Source: Natrinema thermotolerans DSM 11552 (lineage in GTDB: Archaea; Halobacteriota; Halobacteria; Halobacteriales; Natrialbaceae). From it: 46,228 nucleotides of DNA. The position numbers were made by a program, and so were the translations under genes. The DNA is taken from NCBI GenBank assembly GCA_000337115.1, contig AOIR01000053.1, positions 21,260 through 67,487 of the forward strand, in the 5' to 3' direction. The notes beneath the pieces were generated by a model, which had not been told where the DNA came from, did not search any database, and saw only the letters and a list, made by a program, of their open reading frames with translations. This document shows positions 35,034 to 44,487 of this stretch, piece by piece; position 1 is the stretch's first letter, and each line of letters opens with the position of its first letter.

Positions 35034-36194
35034 TCACTGCGAACGCTCGGCCGCATCGACGTCCGCGTCGGTGGACGCCGCGCGCTGTAAGGTCACCCCG
35101 AAGACGCTGCCGTCCGGGCCGGTCTCGACGAGTTCGACGCCGCCCCCGTACCTGTTCGCGAGGATCCGCGAAAGGTAGAGCCCGAGCCCGTGGTTGGTCG
35201 ATCTGCGTTCGAACAGCGTTTCCCTGTCGGCCTCGGCAATCCCCGGGCCGTCGTCGGCGACCCTGACGACGACGGTTTCCGGCCCCCGCTCGGCGGTGAC
35301 CCGAACGCGGGCCCGGCCCTCGTTGTGTTCGATCGCGTTCTCGAGGAGGTTCGCGAAGATCCACTTGACGCCTTCGTTAGCGCTGACATGGGCAGTTTCC
35401 GGCAGGTCGGCCTCGATGTCGACGTCGTCGAACCGGGTGCGATATTCGAGGAGTTGAGCCTCGAGTACCGCGACGAGATCGACCGCGGTCCCGCTCTGTG
35501 GCCCCCGATTCGCGTCCAGCATCGCCCGAACGTCCTCGATGACGCCGACGAGGTCGTCACTCTCGCGTTCGATCGTCTCGAGGCGGTCGCGAACCACCTC
35601 GCGGTCACACTCCGTCTGCAGGAGCGTCGCATGGCCCCCGATGATCTGGGAGGAGTTGAGGACCTCGTGTCGCAACAGGTCGTTCAGGTACGCCAGCAGT
35701 TCCCGTTCGTCCTCGAGTTGCCGGGCGCGGACCGTGGCGGCCGTCGCTTCGACCTCCCGCTGGATGGCCCGCGCTTCGACGTAACCGACGGCGAACCCGC
35801 CGACAGCGCCCGTGTTGAGCGCGAAGTGGGCCCAGGTGGTGTTGGCGGCCACCGAGTCGGCGGGAAAGAAGACGATCGATAGCATGTTGACCGCCAGAAA
35901 GGCGACCGCACCGCCGAAACACCACTTGCATACCCGGCCGTACCGGCTCTCATCGATGTCGCTTTCCGTGAGCCGGTGGCCGCCCCAACCCAGTCCGACG
36001 GCGGGGACGCCGATCGAGAGCAGGGTGGTCAGGTAGGCGGTGGCCCCGATCGTGTCCGCGAAGGCGAGCCACCAGCCGACGAGGCCGGCGATCGAGAGCC
36101 CGCCGAACGCGGTGACGAGCCAGGGCAGCGACGACCGCTCGAGCCACAGTGGGGTGCCGACGAGTCGGCTCGAAGCCGGCGTATCGTGGCTCAT
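35034..36194 (-). CDS. Membrane histidine kinase without PAS domain
   Basis: This 386-residue protein has four hydrophobic segments in the first 140 residues, then a coiled-coil (about 140-168) and an H box LLRHEVLN with phosphoacceptor H176. The ATPase domain has N box NLLENAIEHNEG, G1 VADDGPGI and G2 STNHGLGLYL. No PAS, GAF or receiver domain is present, and no response regulator is nearby, so the partner is elsewhere. The start MSHDTPASS is chosen because a TATA element at 36234-36245 predicts transcription from near 36212, which excludes the upstream ATG at 36251. Confidence 0.88.
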   Translation of the reverse strand: MSHDTPASSRLVGTPLWLERSSLPWLVTAFGGLSIAGLVGWWLAFADTIGATAYLTTLLSIGVPAVGLGWGGHRLTESDIDESRYGRVCKWCFGGAVAFLAVNMLSIVFFPADSVAANTTWAHFALNTGAVGGFAVGYVEARAIQREVEATAATVRARQLEDERELLAYLNDLLRHEVLNSSQIIGGHATLLQTECDREVVRDRLETIERESDDLVGVIEDVRAMLDANRGPQSGTAVDLVAVLEAQLLEYRTRFDDVDIEADLPETAHVSANEGVKWIFANLLENAIEHNEGRARVRVTAERGPETVVVRVADDGPGIAEADRETLFERRSTNHGLGLYLSRILANRYGGGVELVETGPDGSVFGVTLQRAASTDADVDAAERSQ

Positions 36195-36233
36195 ATCGGC
36201 CCCGATGACGGTGGCGATTCGCGGACGATGCGG

Positions 36234-36245
36234 GTCATTTACACT
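36234..36245 (-). promoter_or_regulatory. Promoter of the histidine kinase gene
   Basis: Read leftward, GTGTAAATGACC is a good TATA-like element. The predicted start is near 36212, 18 nt before the chosen ATG at 36194. It decides between two in-frame starts. Confidence 0.5.
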
Positions 36246-36338
36246 GTCCATGAGAGCGAGGTGTGAAATCTGTACCGGCTCTGGGCCCGGGGTCGCCGCG
36301 ACGCGAGCTTTTATCGGGTCCCATGACGGCGTTTCGAT

Positions 36339-37259
36339 ATGGCAATCGGAGACGTCCGCGAGGTCACCGCCGGCGACTGTTCGGACTGCTACTACCTCGA
36401 TACGGGAATGTACGAAACCAGCGGCTACGGTGCCGTTTACATCCTCGACGATGACCGCCCGGCCGTCGTCGATACGGGTATCGGTACGAACTACGACCTG
36501 CTTCGCGAGGCGCTCGCCGAGGTCGGCATCGACCGCGAGGACCTCGCGGTCATCGCGCTGACGCACGTCCACCTCGATCACGCCGGCGGGGCCGGCTTTC
36601 TCGCCGCCGACTGTCCGAACGCCGACGTCTACGTCCCCTCGCTGGGGGCCGATCACATCGCCGACCCTTCCCGACTGGTCGCGGGGACGAAGGCGGCCGT
36701 CGGCGACCAGTGGGACCACTACGTCGAACCGGAACCCGTCCCCGAGGACCGGATCGTCGCGATCGAGGACGGGGACCATATCGATCTCGGGACACACGAA
36801 CTGCGAGTCCACGCGGCACCCGGCCACGCCCCCCATCAGGTCGTCTACGAAGATCCCGCAAACGACGCGGTCTTCGTCGCCGATGCCGCCGGCATCTGGG
36901 TCCCCGACGTCGAACGGATCAGGCCGACCTCGCCGCCCTCGAACTTCGACCTCGAGCAGTGTCTCGCGGACGTCGAAATGCTGCAAGCCCTCGACCCAGC
37001 CGTCCTCCTGTACCCGCATTTCGGCCCTCGATTCGTCGGCAACGACGCCGAACGGGCCCTCGACGAATACGCGACCGTCCTCGAGGAGTGGGTCGACCTG
37101 GTCGCCGACAAACGCCGCGAACTCGCCGACGACGAGGCGGTGCTGGAGTACTTCGCCGACGAGGCCGAACTGGCCGACGTCTGGGGCAGGGAGAAAGCCA
37201 GCGAGGAGGCGAAACTGAACACGCGTGGCGTGTTGGGCTATCTCGACCACCGGGAGTGA
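36339..37259 (+). CDS. MBL-fold metallohydrolase
   Basis: This 306-residue protein has the metallo-beta-lactamase fold. The metal-binding motif THVHLDHAGG gives H76, H78, D80 and H81. A later HAAPGHAPHQ supplies the third-site His, VFVADAAG the bridging Asp, and LYPHFGP the last His. It resembles glyoxalase-II-like or Zn-dependent hydrolases of the haloarchaeal type, with a C-terminal helical extension (about 230-306) of unknown role. Substrate unknown. TATA-like GCTTTTATCG (about 36307-36316) lies 27 nt before the ATG, giving a leaderless mRNA. The gene diverges from the histidine kinase. Confidence 0.85.
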   Translation: MAIGDVREVTAGDCSDCYYLDTGMYETSGYGAVYILDDDRPAVVDTGIGTNYDLLREALAEVGIDREDLAVIALTHVHLDHAGGAGFLAADCPNADVYVPSLGADHIADPSRLVAGTKAAVGDQWDHYVEPEPVPEDRIVAIEDGDHIDLGTHELRVHAAPGHAPHQVVYEDPANDAVFVADAAGIWVPDVERIRPTSPPSNFDLEQCLADVEMLQALDPAVLLYPHFGPRFVGNDAERALDEYATVLEEWVDLVADKRRELADDEAVLEYFADEAELADVWGREKASEEAKLNTRGVLGYLDHRE

Positions 37260-37409
37260 CCGGGTAGCGTCGCCGCCATGGCGACTCGGTTCCATCGCTC
37301 GGAGCCGATTTCGAAACCAGCGCTCGGATCTTTTCGGTTGAGCGCCCGGCTTCGGGGCGCTCGCGGGTTCTCTCCCGTACGGCAGCGACGAGCGATAAAC
37401 GTAGTGATA

Positions 37410-37437
37410 GATGAAACAAGTTTCATCACGTTTTATC
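37410..37437 (+). promoter_or_regulatory. Operator palindrome and TATA box of the acyl-CoA synthetase gene
   Basis: GATGAAAC-AA-GTTTCATC (37410-37427) is a perfect 18-bp palindrome. It directly abuts CGTTTTATCG (37429-37438), a TATA-like element 28 nt before the ATG at 37463. A dimeric regulator bound here would cover the BRE/TATA region and repress, or if placed just upstream could activate. The fatty-acid context suggests a lipid-responsive regulator, which is inference. Confidence 0.65.
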
Positions 37438-37462
37438 GCACGGGAGCAACTCTCACACACAT

Positions 37463-39421
37463 ATGAACTGGCGGGACGCGGAACGAGAGTACGAGGACGA
37501 GGTCATCGGCGAGACGAATCTCGCACGCATGTTCGAGGACGCGGCCGAGCGGTACACGAACCGTCCAGCCCAACAGTACAAGGGCGGTATCTACGATCGG
37601 TCGCTGACGGACGACGTCGTCCCCGCCGCGACGCCCGGCGAGTTCCGGACCCTCTCCTATGCCGAGATGCGCGACATCGTTCGCAACCTCTCGGCCGGCT
37701 TTCGCGAACTGGGGGTCGAAACGGGCGATCGGGTCGGTATCTTCTCGAACACGCGCATGGAGTGGGCCCAGACCGACTTCGCCCTGCTGTCTGCTGGCGC
37801 GGCCGTCACGACGGTCTATACGAGTTCCTCGCCCGACCAGGTCGCGTACCTGCTCGACGACCCCGACGCCGACGGCGTCGTCGTCGAGAACGCGGACCTG
37901 CTCGAGAACGTCCTCGCGGTCGAGGACGAACTCGACCTCGAGTTCATCGTCACCATCGACGAGGTCGACGGCTACGACGATCGCGACGACGTGCTGACGC
38001 TTGGCGAGGTCTACGACCGCGGTGAGGACGCCTTCGACCTCGAGACCTACCAGGAGCGCATCGATGGGATCGATCTCGACGATCTGGCGAGCCTGATCTA
38101 CACAAGCGGGACGACGGGCAAGCCAAAGGGCGTCCAGCTGACCCACTGGAACTTCCGATCGAACGTCAACGGCTCCCGGAAGCGGTTCGGTCCGCGGCCG
38201 GACAAGGACGACGACGTCCCCGTCCTCGACGAGGAGTCGGTAGCGATGTCGTATCTGCCGCTGGCTCACGTCTTCGAGCGGACTGCAGGCCACTTCGCCC
38301 TGTTTGCCGGCGGCACCTGTATCGCCTACGCGGAGAGCCCGGACACGCTCCAGGAGGACTTCAGCACCGTCCAACCGACGACGGCCACGAGCGTTCCCCG
38401 CGTCTACGAGAAGATCTACGACGGCATCCGCGAGGAGGCCAGCGGCTCGAGCGTCTCCCGGCGGATCTTCGAGTGGGCGACCGACGTCGGCGTCGCGTAC
38501 CAGCAGGCGGAGTCGCCGGGCGCGATCCTGAAGGCCAAGCAAGCCCTAGCCGACAAGCTCGTCTTCTCGACGGTTCGGGAAGCGCTCGGCGGCAACATCG
38601 AGATCCTGATCAGCGGCGGCGGGAGCCTCTCGCCGGAGCTGTGTCGGCTCTATCACGCGATGGGGCTGCCGATCTTCGAGGGGTACGGGCTGACCGAGAC
38701 CTCGCCCATCGTCGCGACGAACCCGCCCGAGGGCGCGAAGATCGGGACCATCGGGCCGACGCTGTCCAACGTCGAGGTGAAAGTCGACGAGGCCATCGCC
38801 GATCAGGACGCTTTCACTGACGACGCCGGCGAGGTCGGCGAACTCCTCGTCAACGGCCCCAACGTCACGCAGGGCTACTGGAACAAGCCCGGTGCGACCG
38901 AGGGCGCGTTCACCGAGGACGACGACGGCACGCGCTGGTTCCGCACCGGCGACATCATCCACGTCCGCCCCGACGGCTACCTCGAGTTCCGCGATCGCGT
39001 CAAACAGATCATCGTCCTTTCGACGGGGAAAAACGTCGCGCCCGGCCCGCTCGAGGACGCCTTCGCGGCCAGCGAGGTCGTCGAGCAGGCGATGGTCGTC
39101 GGTGACGGCGAGAAGTTCATCGGTGCCCTGCTGGTACCGAACACGAACCACGTCCGCGAGTGGGCCGACGCGGAGGGGATCGACCTGCCCGACGACCCGC
39201 AGGCGATGTGTGACGACGAGCGCGTCCGCGATCACATTCAGGAAGAGGTCGATCGCGTCAACGAGAACTTCGAGAAACACGAGACGATCAAGCAGTTCGA
39301 ACTCGTTCCCCAGGAGTTCACCGAGGAAAACGACATGCTCACCCCGACGATGAAAAAGAAGCGACGGGTCATCCTCGAGCGGTTCGAGGATCGGGTCGAC
39401 CGGATCTACGAGGACGCCTGA
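37463..39421 (+). CDS. Long-chain acyl-CoA synthetase (AMP-forming)
   Basis: This 652-residue ANL-superfamily adenylating enzyme activates fatty acids to acyl-CoA. Motifs are the phosphate-binding loop LIYTSGTTGKPKGVQLTH (about 212-229), GYGLTETSP (about 410-418), the ATP/hinge region WFRTGDI and FRDRVKQIIVLSTGKNVAPGPLED with the catalytic-loop region beyond. The order and length fit bacterial/archaeal FadD15-like or LC-FACS enzymes. It is soluble with peripheral membrane contact expected. A palindromic operator next to the TATA box suggests tight control. No beta-oxidation gene is adjacent. Confidence 0.92.
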   Translation: MNWRDAEREYEDEVIGETNLARMFEDAAERYTNRPAQQYKGGIYDRSLTDDVVPAATPGEFRTLSYAEMRDIVRNLSAGFRELGVETGDRVGIFSNTRMEWAQTDFALLSAGAAVTTVYTSSSPDQVAYLLDDPDADGVVVENADLLENVLAVEDELDLEFIVTIDEVDGYDDRDDVLTLGEVYDRGEDAFDLETYQERIDGIDLDDLASLIYTSGTTGKPKGVQLTHWNFRSNVNGSRKRFGPRPDKDDDVPVLDEESVAMSYLPLAHVFERTAGHFALFAGGTCIAYAESPDTLQEDFSTVQPTTATSVPRVYEKIYDGIREEASGSSVSRRIFEWATDVGVAYQQAESPGAILKAKQALADKLVFSTVREALGGNIEILISGGGSLSPELCRLYHAMGLPIFEGYGLTETSPIVATNPPEGAKIGTIGPTLSNVEVKVDEAIADQDAFTDDAGEVGELLVNGPNVTQGYWNKPGATEGAFTEDDDGTRWFRTGDIIHVRPDGYLEFRDRVKQIIVLSTGKNVAPGPLEDAFAASEVVEQAMVVGDGEKFIGALLVPNTNHVREWADAEGIDLPDDPQAMCDDERVRDHIQEEVDRVNENFEKHETIKQFELVPQEFTEENDMLTPTMKKKRRVILERFEDRVDRIYEDA

Positions 39422-39608
39422 TCGGTCCGGCTTGCCGACGGCCGACGCGTTCGATCCCGCTCGGCCGCGATCGACGCGGCAGCAGTTACCCTCGGCCATT
39501 CGTACGGATTTCTCACAGGAGTTAACCGCATGGACTGATTCCTTCCAACCGAATGGACGGACGAGTCGCACCGGGACGGCGATCGGGTATGGAGCGTCGG
39601 GTCCGACA

Positions 39609-41492
39609 ATGACGGGTGCAGAGGCCAGTGGCGACCTCCTGATACTGGTCGCCATGATCGTCGGACTCGGTGTCCTCTCACAGTTGTTGTCGGCACGGTT
39701 TCGGGTGCCGAGTGTTCTCTTTCTCATCACCGCGGGGGTCGCGATCGGCCCGGAGGGGCTCGGCGTATTGACCATCGACTCCTTCGGCGAGAGCGGACTC
39801 TCGACGATCGTCGGGCTCTCGGTAGCCATCATCGTCTTCGAGGGTGCGTTCCACCTCAAGGCCGAGAAGATACGGGAAGCGCCGGCAGCCGTGATCCGAT
39901 TGACGACGGTCGGTGCGGCGATCGCCTTTCTGGGAACCGCCGGCGCAGTCCGCTTTTTCCTCGGGGCGAACTGGGACATCGCGCTGTTGATCGGCGCACT
40001 CTTGGTCGCGACGGGACCGACGGTCGTCACGCCGATCCTGAAGGTCGTCCCCGTCCGTGACCGGGTCGCAGCGACCCTCGAGACGGAGGGGATCGTCAAC
40101 GACGTGACGGCGGCGATCCTCGCGGTCGTGCTGTTCAAGTCGATGACCGTCAGAGAGGCCCACGCGGACGTCTACCTGCAACTGTTCGCCGAGCGGCTCG
40201 GAACGGGCCTGCTCGTCGGCGTCGTCGTCGCCGCGGTCGTCTGGGCGGTGTTGCAGTACGTCGACATTTCGCCCGACGATGCGCCGCGGAACGCACGATT
40301 GCTGACGTTAGCGGGGGCGATCGTCGCCTTCGGGACGGCCGATTACGTTTTCGCCGAGGCGGGCGTCGCGGCCGCGGCGACGGCCGGCCTGATCCTGGGC
40401 AACGCCAACCTCCCCTACGAGGAGGAGATCGAGGCGTTCAAGGGCGATATCACCCTGCTCGTTCTCTCCTTCGTCTTCATCACCCTCGCGGCACTGCTCG
40501 AGTTCGACCAGCTGTTCGCGCTCGGGCTCGGCGGCGTGGCGGTCGTGGTGGCTGTCATGCTCGTCTTGCGGCCGTTTCTGGTCTTTCTCTCGACACGGGG
40601 TGGCCGGTTTACGTTCAGAGAGCGGCTCTTTATGAGCGCCGTCGGGCCGCGGGGGATCATTCCGGCCTCGGTCGCGACGCTGTTCGCGATCCGACTCCAG
40701 ACCGGCGCAGCGCCGACCAACCCGGCCGGTGCGGACCTGCTCGTCGGGACGGTCTTTCTCGTCATCCTCGTGACGGTCGTCCTCGAGGGCGGCCTGGCCC
40801 GGCAGATCGCGGAGACACTCGACGTGATACCCATGCGTGTACTCATCATCGGCGGCGGCCGCGTCGGTCGCTCGCTGGCAGAACGACTCGAAGCGCGCGG
40901 CGAAAACGTGGTCCTGATCGAGGCGGACAAGACGGTCCTCGAGGAGCTTCGCAACGACGGGTTCACCGCCCGCGAAGGCGACGGCACCGACACCGAGGTG
41001 TTACGTGAGGCGGGCGTGGAGAACGCCAAGACCGTCGTCGCGGCGTCCGGCGACGACGACGTGAACCTCCTCGTGGCCCAGCTCGCGAAATCGAACTTCG
41101 ACGTCGAGAACGTGATCGCTCGGGCGAACAACCCGTCGAACGCGTCGGCGTTCGAGGACCTCGGCGTCCAGACGATCTCGGCGGCCGAGTCGACCGCGTG
41201 GGCGATCGACAATCGGATCGAGCGGCCCGCACTCTCGGACTGGATGTCCGAACTCGGTCGCTCCGGCGACGTACAGGAGATCGAGGTCACCGACGAGGAT
41301 CTCGTCGGGCAGCGGATCGTCGACGTCGGGGGCGAACTCCCGAACGGCGTTCTCATCGCACTCGTGAGCCGGAACGGGACCAGCGAAGTGCCGACCCCCG
41401 ACGTCGAACTGCAGGCGGGGGATCATATCACGCTCATCGGCCGCACGGAGGCCGTTCAGGAGGCGATCAACCAGTGTGGCAAACCGGTCTAA
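39609..41492 (+). CDS. CPA-type cation/proton antiporter fused to RCK (TrkA-N, TrkA-C) domains
   Basis: This 627-residue protein has about twelve transmembrane spans in residues 1-410. The region GPTVVTPILK and the segment ETEGIVNDVTAAIL match NhaP/CPA1 antiporters, with the acidic ND pair at the ion site. From about 413 a TrkA_N domain begins with the nucleotide motif RVLIIGGGRVGRSLAERL, followed by EAD at the end of strand 2. A TrkA_C domain occupies about 545-625. It probably exchanges Na+ or K+ for H+ under nucleotide control. The start MTGAEASGD is taken as upstream codons encode a non-hydrophobic, unlikely extension. It could be a KefB-like K+ efflux system instead. Confidence 0.9.
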   Translation: MTGAEASGDLLILVAMIVGLGVLSQLLSARFRVPSVLFLITAGVAIGPEGLGVLTIDSFGESGLSTIVGLSVAIIVFEGAFHLKAEKIREAPAAVIRLTTVGAAIAFLGTAGAVRFFLGANWDIALLIGALLVATGPTVVTPILKVVPVRDRVAATLETEGIVNDVTAAILAVVLFKSMTVREAHADVYLQLFAERLGTGLLVGVVVAAVVWAVLQYVDISPDDAPRNARLLTLAGAIVAFGTADYVFAEAGVAAAATAGLILGNANLPYEEEIEAFKGDITLLVLSFVFITLAALLEFDQLFALGLGGVAVVVAVMLVLRPFLVFLSTRGGRFTFRERLFMSAVGPRGIIPASVATLFAIRLQTGAAPTNPAGADLLVGTVFLVILVTVVLEGGLARQIAETLDVIPMRVLIIGGGRVGRSLAERLEARGENVVLIEADKTVLEELRNDGFTAREGDGTDTEVLREAGVENAKTVVAASGDDDVNLLVAQLAKSNFDVENVIARANNPSNASAFEDLGVQTISAAESTAWAIDNRIERPALSDWMSELGRSGDVQEIEVTDEDLVGQRIVDVGGELPNGVLIALVSRNGTSEVPTPDVELQAGDHITLIGRTEAVQEAINQCGKPV

Positions 41493-41522
41493 CACTCGGC
41501 TTCTCGCGGACGGACTGACTGA

Positions 41523-41936
41523 TCAGGTCGCGACGAGGCCGACGGCGACGACCGCGAGGACAAGTCCCGCGACGTTCGTCGCGCTGAGCTGTGCCCCGAA
41601 GTAGAAGACGCCGACGATGGCCGGGATCACGAAGTAGAGCGCGGCGATCGCGGAGACGATCGCCATGTTACCCCGGGCGAGACCGGCGTAGAAGCAGATG
41701 GAGGCGGCCGCGAGGAACGCGCCGGAGACGAGGGCGGCGGCGACGTCGACGCGGGTGCCGGAGACGGGACGGCGAAGCGAGAGGACGTAGCCGCCGGCGA
41801 TGACGAGGCTCGCGACGTAGGAGAGGAACACGGCGTTGACCGGCGAGAGCGAGCGGGTCGCGACGCCGCCGGCCACCGCCCAGCCGCCATAGAGGAGCAA
41901 CGCGCCCAGTGCGAACAGGATCGACGTACTGACCAT
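41523..41936 (-). CDS. EamA/DMT-type small membrane transporter
   Basis: This 137-residue protein has five predicted spans, half the size of full DMT exporters. The EamA fold is seen in GALLLYGGWAVAGGVATR near the N terminus and AASICFYAGLARGNMAIVSAI with the typical AxxxxxP turn in ALYFVIPAIVG. Half-size members work as dimers. Substrate unknown. It lies 30 bases past the antiporter gene on the opposite strand and shares direction with the DUF2391 gene. Confidence 0.78.
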   Translation of the reverse strand: MVSTSILFALGALLLYGGWAVAGGVATRSLSPVNAVFLSYVASLVIAGGYVLSLRRPVSGTRVDVAAALVSGAFLAAASICFYAGLARGNMAIVSAIAALYFVIPAIVGVFYFGAQLSATNVAGLVLAVVAVGLVAT

Positions 41937-41987
41937 GCGGCCGGCTTCGCCGTGATTCGGAAAAACGTTGCGTTCGCGCCGACTGTC

Positions 41988-42611
41988 TTACGCGTCGTCG
42001 CGATCGTCCCCGCGACGATCGGGGGCGTCTATCGGCCGATGCTCGGCTTCGCCGGGGAGAATATCGCCCAGCGAGCCGCCAAGCGCCATCGCGGTGAAGA
42101 CGACCGAGACCTGACAGAGATTGACCCACGGCTCGTCCCACGCGATCCGCCCCCACAACGTCATGAGCCCGGCCGCGGTCGAGAACGCGATGAGCAGGAC
42201 CCAGACCGGGCGACGCGGGACGGCGCCGAAGTAGGGGTCGTGGATCTGCACCTCCCTGAAATCGGCGACGTAGAGAATGCCGACGACGAGCCCGACGGTA
42301 AACAGGAGGTTCGCCACCAGCAGTGCCGGATGGGTCGCGAGGAACGCGCCGATACTGAAGACGCCGTCCTCGACCAGCATCGGGAGCCCGATGACGACGC
42401 TGCCCACGAACGCTTCGGCCTTGTCCTTGTAGGTGAACCGGGTGATGACGTTCCCGACCGCCGCATTGTGCGAGAGCCGGCCCAGTAGCCGCATCGTCCG
42501 CCGCACCTCCGTCCGCTCGTCGGCCGTGTCGACCGTCTCCTCGAGCGTCTCGAGTTGCTCGTAAACGTCGTCGATGGTCGCGCCCTCGAGCGACTCGTCC
42601 GGCTGGGACAT
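41988..42611 (-). CDS. DUF2391-like integral membrane protein
   Basis: This 207-residue protein has a cytoplasmic N terminus with a helical TIDDVYEQLETLEETV stretch (about 12-27), followed by five or so hydrophobic segments. FVGSVVIGLPMLVEDGVF (about 68-85) and HPALLVANLLFTVGLVVGIL match the archaeal and cyanobacterial DUF2391 family. The last 25 residues are charged. No function is assigned to the family. The start MSQPDESLE is preferred to an upstream alternative. It diverges from the aldehyde:ferredoxin oxidoreductase gene with about 145 bases between. Confidence 0.7.
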   Translation of the reverse strand: MSQPDESLEGATIDDVYEQLETLEETVDTADERTEVRRTMRLLGRLSHNAAVGNVITRFTYKDKAEAFVGSVVIGLPMLVEDGVFSIGAFLATHPALLVANLLFTVGLVVGILYVADFREVQIHDPYFGAVPRRPVWVLLIAFSTAAGLMTLWGRIAWDEPWVNLCQVSVVFTAMALGGSLGDILPGEAEHRPIDAPDRRGDDRDDA

Positions 42612-42756
42612 ACCGGGACCAGACGTCGCGAGTGGATAAATCCGGTCCGACTCGGGATCCACCGGCCCGATCGCAGCCGCCGCCCGAACGGCTCAGCGTC
42701 GAATCCCGCCCGAAAAACCGATACCGTTTTGCGGCCGTGTCCACCACTGTGGTACT

Positions 42757-44442
42757 ATGAAACACTCACGGGGACCGCTGTGTTCGATCGATGTCGGGGA
42801 CCGAACCGTCGAGACCGAAGACATCGACGACGTCCTCGAGTCCTATGTCGGCGGTCGGGCGCTCGGGACGAAACTCGCCCACGAGCGGATCCCGTTCGAT
42901 GTCGATCCGCTCGGAGCCGACAACCGCCTGTTCTTCGCGACGGGGCCGCTTCAGCACTCGACGATGAGCTTCACCGGGCGGACGTCGGCGACGACCGTCT
43001 CGCCGCTGACCGACGGGCTGCTCTCCTCGAACGCCGGCGGGTTCGTCTCGCGGAACTTTACGGGGACCGGCTACAGTGCCGTCGAGATTACCGGCGCGAG
43101 CGACGACCTCGTCGTCGTCCACGTCACCGACGACGGCGTCGAGTTCGAGGCCGTCCCCGACCTCGAGGGGGCGACCGTGCCCGAGACCTGCGAGTACCTC
43201 GAGGACGAACACGATCTCGGGCCGGAACACACCGCCGTTATCGGGCCGGCCGGCGAGAACGAGGTCCGCTTTGCCTCGGTCATGACCTCGGAGGAACGGG
43301 CCTTCGGCCGCGGCGGGCTCGGCGCGGTGCTGGGCGCGAAAAACGTCAAGGCGATCACCTTCGACGGCGACTCGACCCGCGAGGTCGAGATCCCGGCCGT
43401 CCAGATGGAGATCCACGGCGAGGCCGCGCAGGCCGACCACCCGATGAAGGCACAGGGGACCACCTCGGTCGCCGAGTACGCCAACATGGTCGAGGCCCTC
43501 TCGAGTTACTACTTCGAGGACCTGTCCTTCGAGGGGATCGACGGGATCAGCGGCGACCGCGTCGAGGAGAAGAAGTACAAGAAAGGCACCTGCTCGTCGT
43601 GTGCCTTCGCCTGCAAGCTGCCGACCCGCGACGAGGAGTCCGGCCTCGAGACGGAAGGCCCCGAGTTCGAGACGCTGATGGCCTTCGGCTCGAACTCGGG
43701 CGTCGACGACATCGTCGACGTGATGCAATCGAACAAGCTGTGTGACGTCTACGGGCTCGACACCATTTCGACGGGCGACACCATCGCGGCCTACCTCAAG
43801 AGCGAAGACGAGTTCGGCAACGTCGATCTCATCCACGACCTCGTCGAGCAGATCGCCCACCGCGAGGGCGTCGGTGATACGCTCGCGGAGGGCGTCGACC
43901 GGATCCACGAGGACCTCGGCGTCGAGAACTGGTCGGTCAAGGGCATGGAGTTCGCCGCCCACGACGGCCGCACCCTGAACGGACAGGGGCTGGCCTTCGC
44001 TACCTCGAACCGCGGCGCCGACCACATGTACGCCGAGTTCTACCCCTACGAGTACCCGCTGGTCGGCGAGGAAGACGCGTTCCAGAAGGAGGGCCTGGAG
44101 GGCAAGCCGCCCAAGCTCGTCGAACTCGAGAACCTAAACGCCGTCAAGGACAGCGCGATCTTCTGTAAGTTCTCCCGGGACTTCCTGACCGAGGAACGCA
44201 TCGAGACGCTGCTCGATGCCGACTACGACGACCTGCTCGCCCTCGGTGGCGAAGTCGTCGCCATGGAACGGCACTTCAACAACCAGCGCGGCTTCGACCG
44301 CGGCGACGACCGGCTGCCCTACGAGCTGCCCGACTTCGAGCAGGGCCTCGAGGAGTACTACGCCGAGCGCGGCTGGAACGACGACGGCACCGTCCCCGAC
44401 ACGAAAGTCGGCGGAGGCAGCGCGGCACCGGCCGACGACTGA
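42757..44442 (+). CDS. Aldehyde:ferredoxin oxidoreductase, tungsten type
   Basis: This 561-residue member of the AOR family oxidises aldehydes to acids with ferredoxin, using a tungsten (or molybdenum) bis-pterin centre. The [4Fe-4S] ligands are clear: C279-x2-C282-x3-C286 in CSSCAFAC and C470 in AIFCKF. Other family marks are LLSSNAGGFVSRNF, GRGGLGAVLGAKNVKAI and GLAFATSNRGADHM. The length is a little short of hyperthermophile AOR. A TATA-like CCGTTTTGCG (about 42724-42733) sits 28 nt before the ATG. No ferredoxin or cofactor gene is adjacent. It is the second aldehyde-oxidising enzyme in this window. Confidence 0.92.
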   Translation: MKHSRGPLCSIDVGDRTVETEDIDDVLESYVGGRALGTKLAHERIPFDVDPLGADNRLFFATGPLQHSTMSFTGRTSATTVSPLTDGLLSSNAGGFVSRNFTGTGYSAVEITGASDDLVVVHVTDDGVEFEAVPDLEGATVPETCEYLEDEHDLGPEHTAVIGPAGENEVRFASVMTSEERAFGRGGLGAVLGAKNVKAITFDGDSTREVEIPAVQMEIHGEAAQADHPMKAQGTTSVAEYANMVEALSSYYFEDLSFEGIDGISGDRVEEKKYKKGTCSSCAFACKLPTRDEESGLETEGPEFETLMAFGSNSGVDDIVDVMQSNKLCDVYGLDTISTGDTIAAYLKSEDEFGNVDLIHDLVEQIAHREGVGDTLAEGVDRIHEDLGVENWSVKGMEFAAHDGRTLNGQGLAFATSNRGADHMYAEFYPYEYPLVGEEDAFQKEGLEGKPPKLVELENLNAVKDSAIFCKFSRDFLTEERIETLLDADYDDLLALGGEVVAMERHFNNQRGFDRGDDRLPYELPDFEQGLEEYYAERGWNDDGTVPDTKVGGGSAAPADD

Positions 44443-44487
44443 TCGCGACCCGATTTGCCCCGGTCGGCGCGAGCGGTTCGAGCCCGC

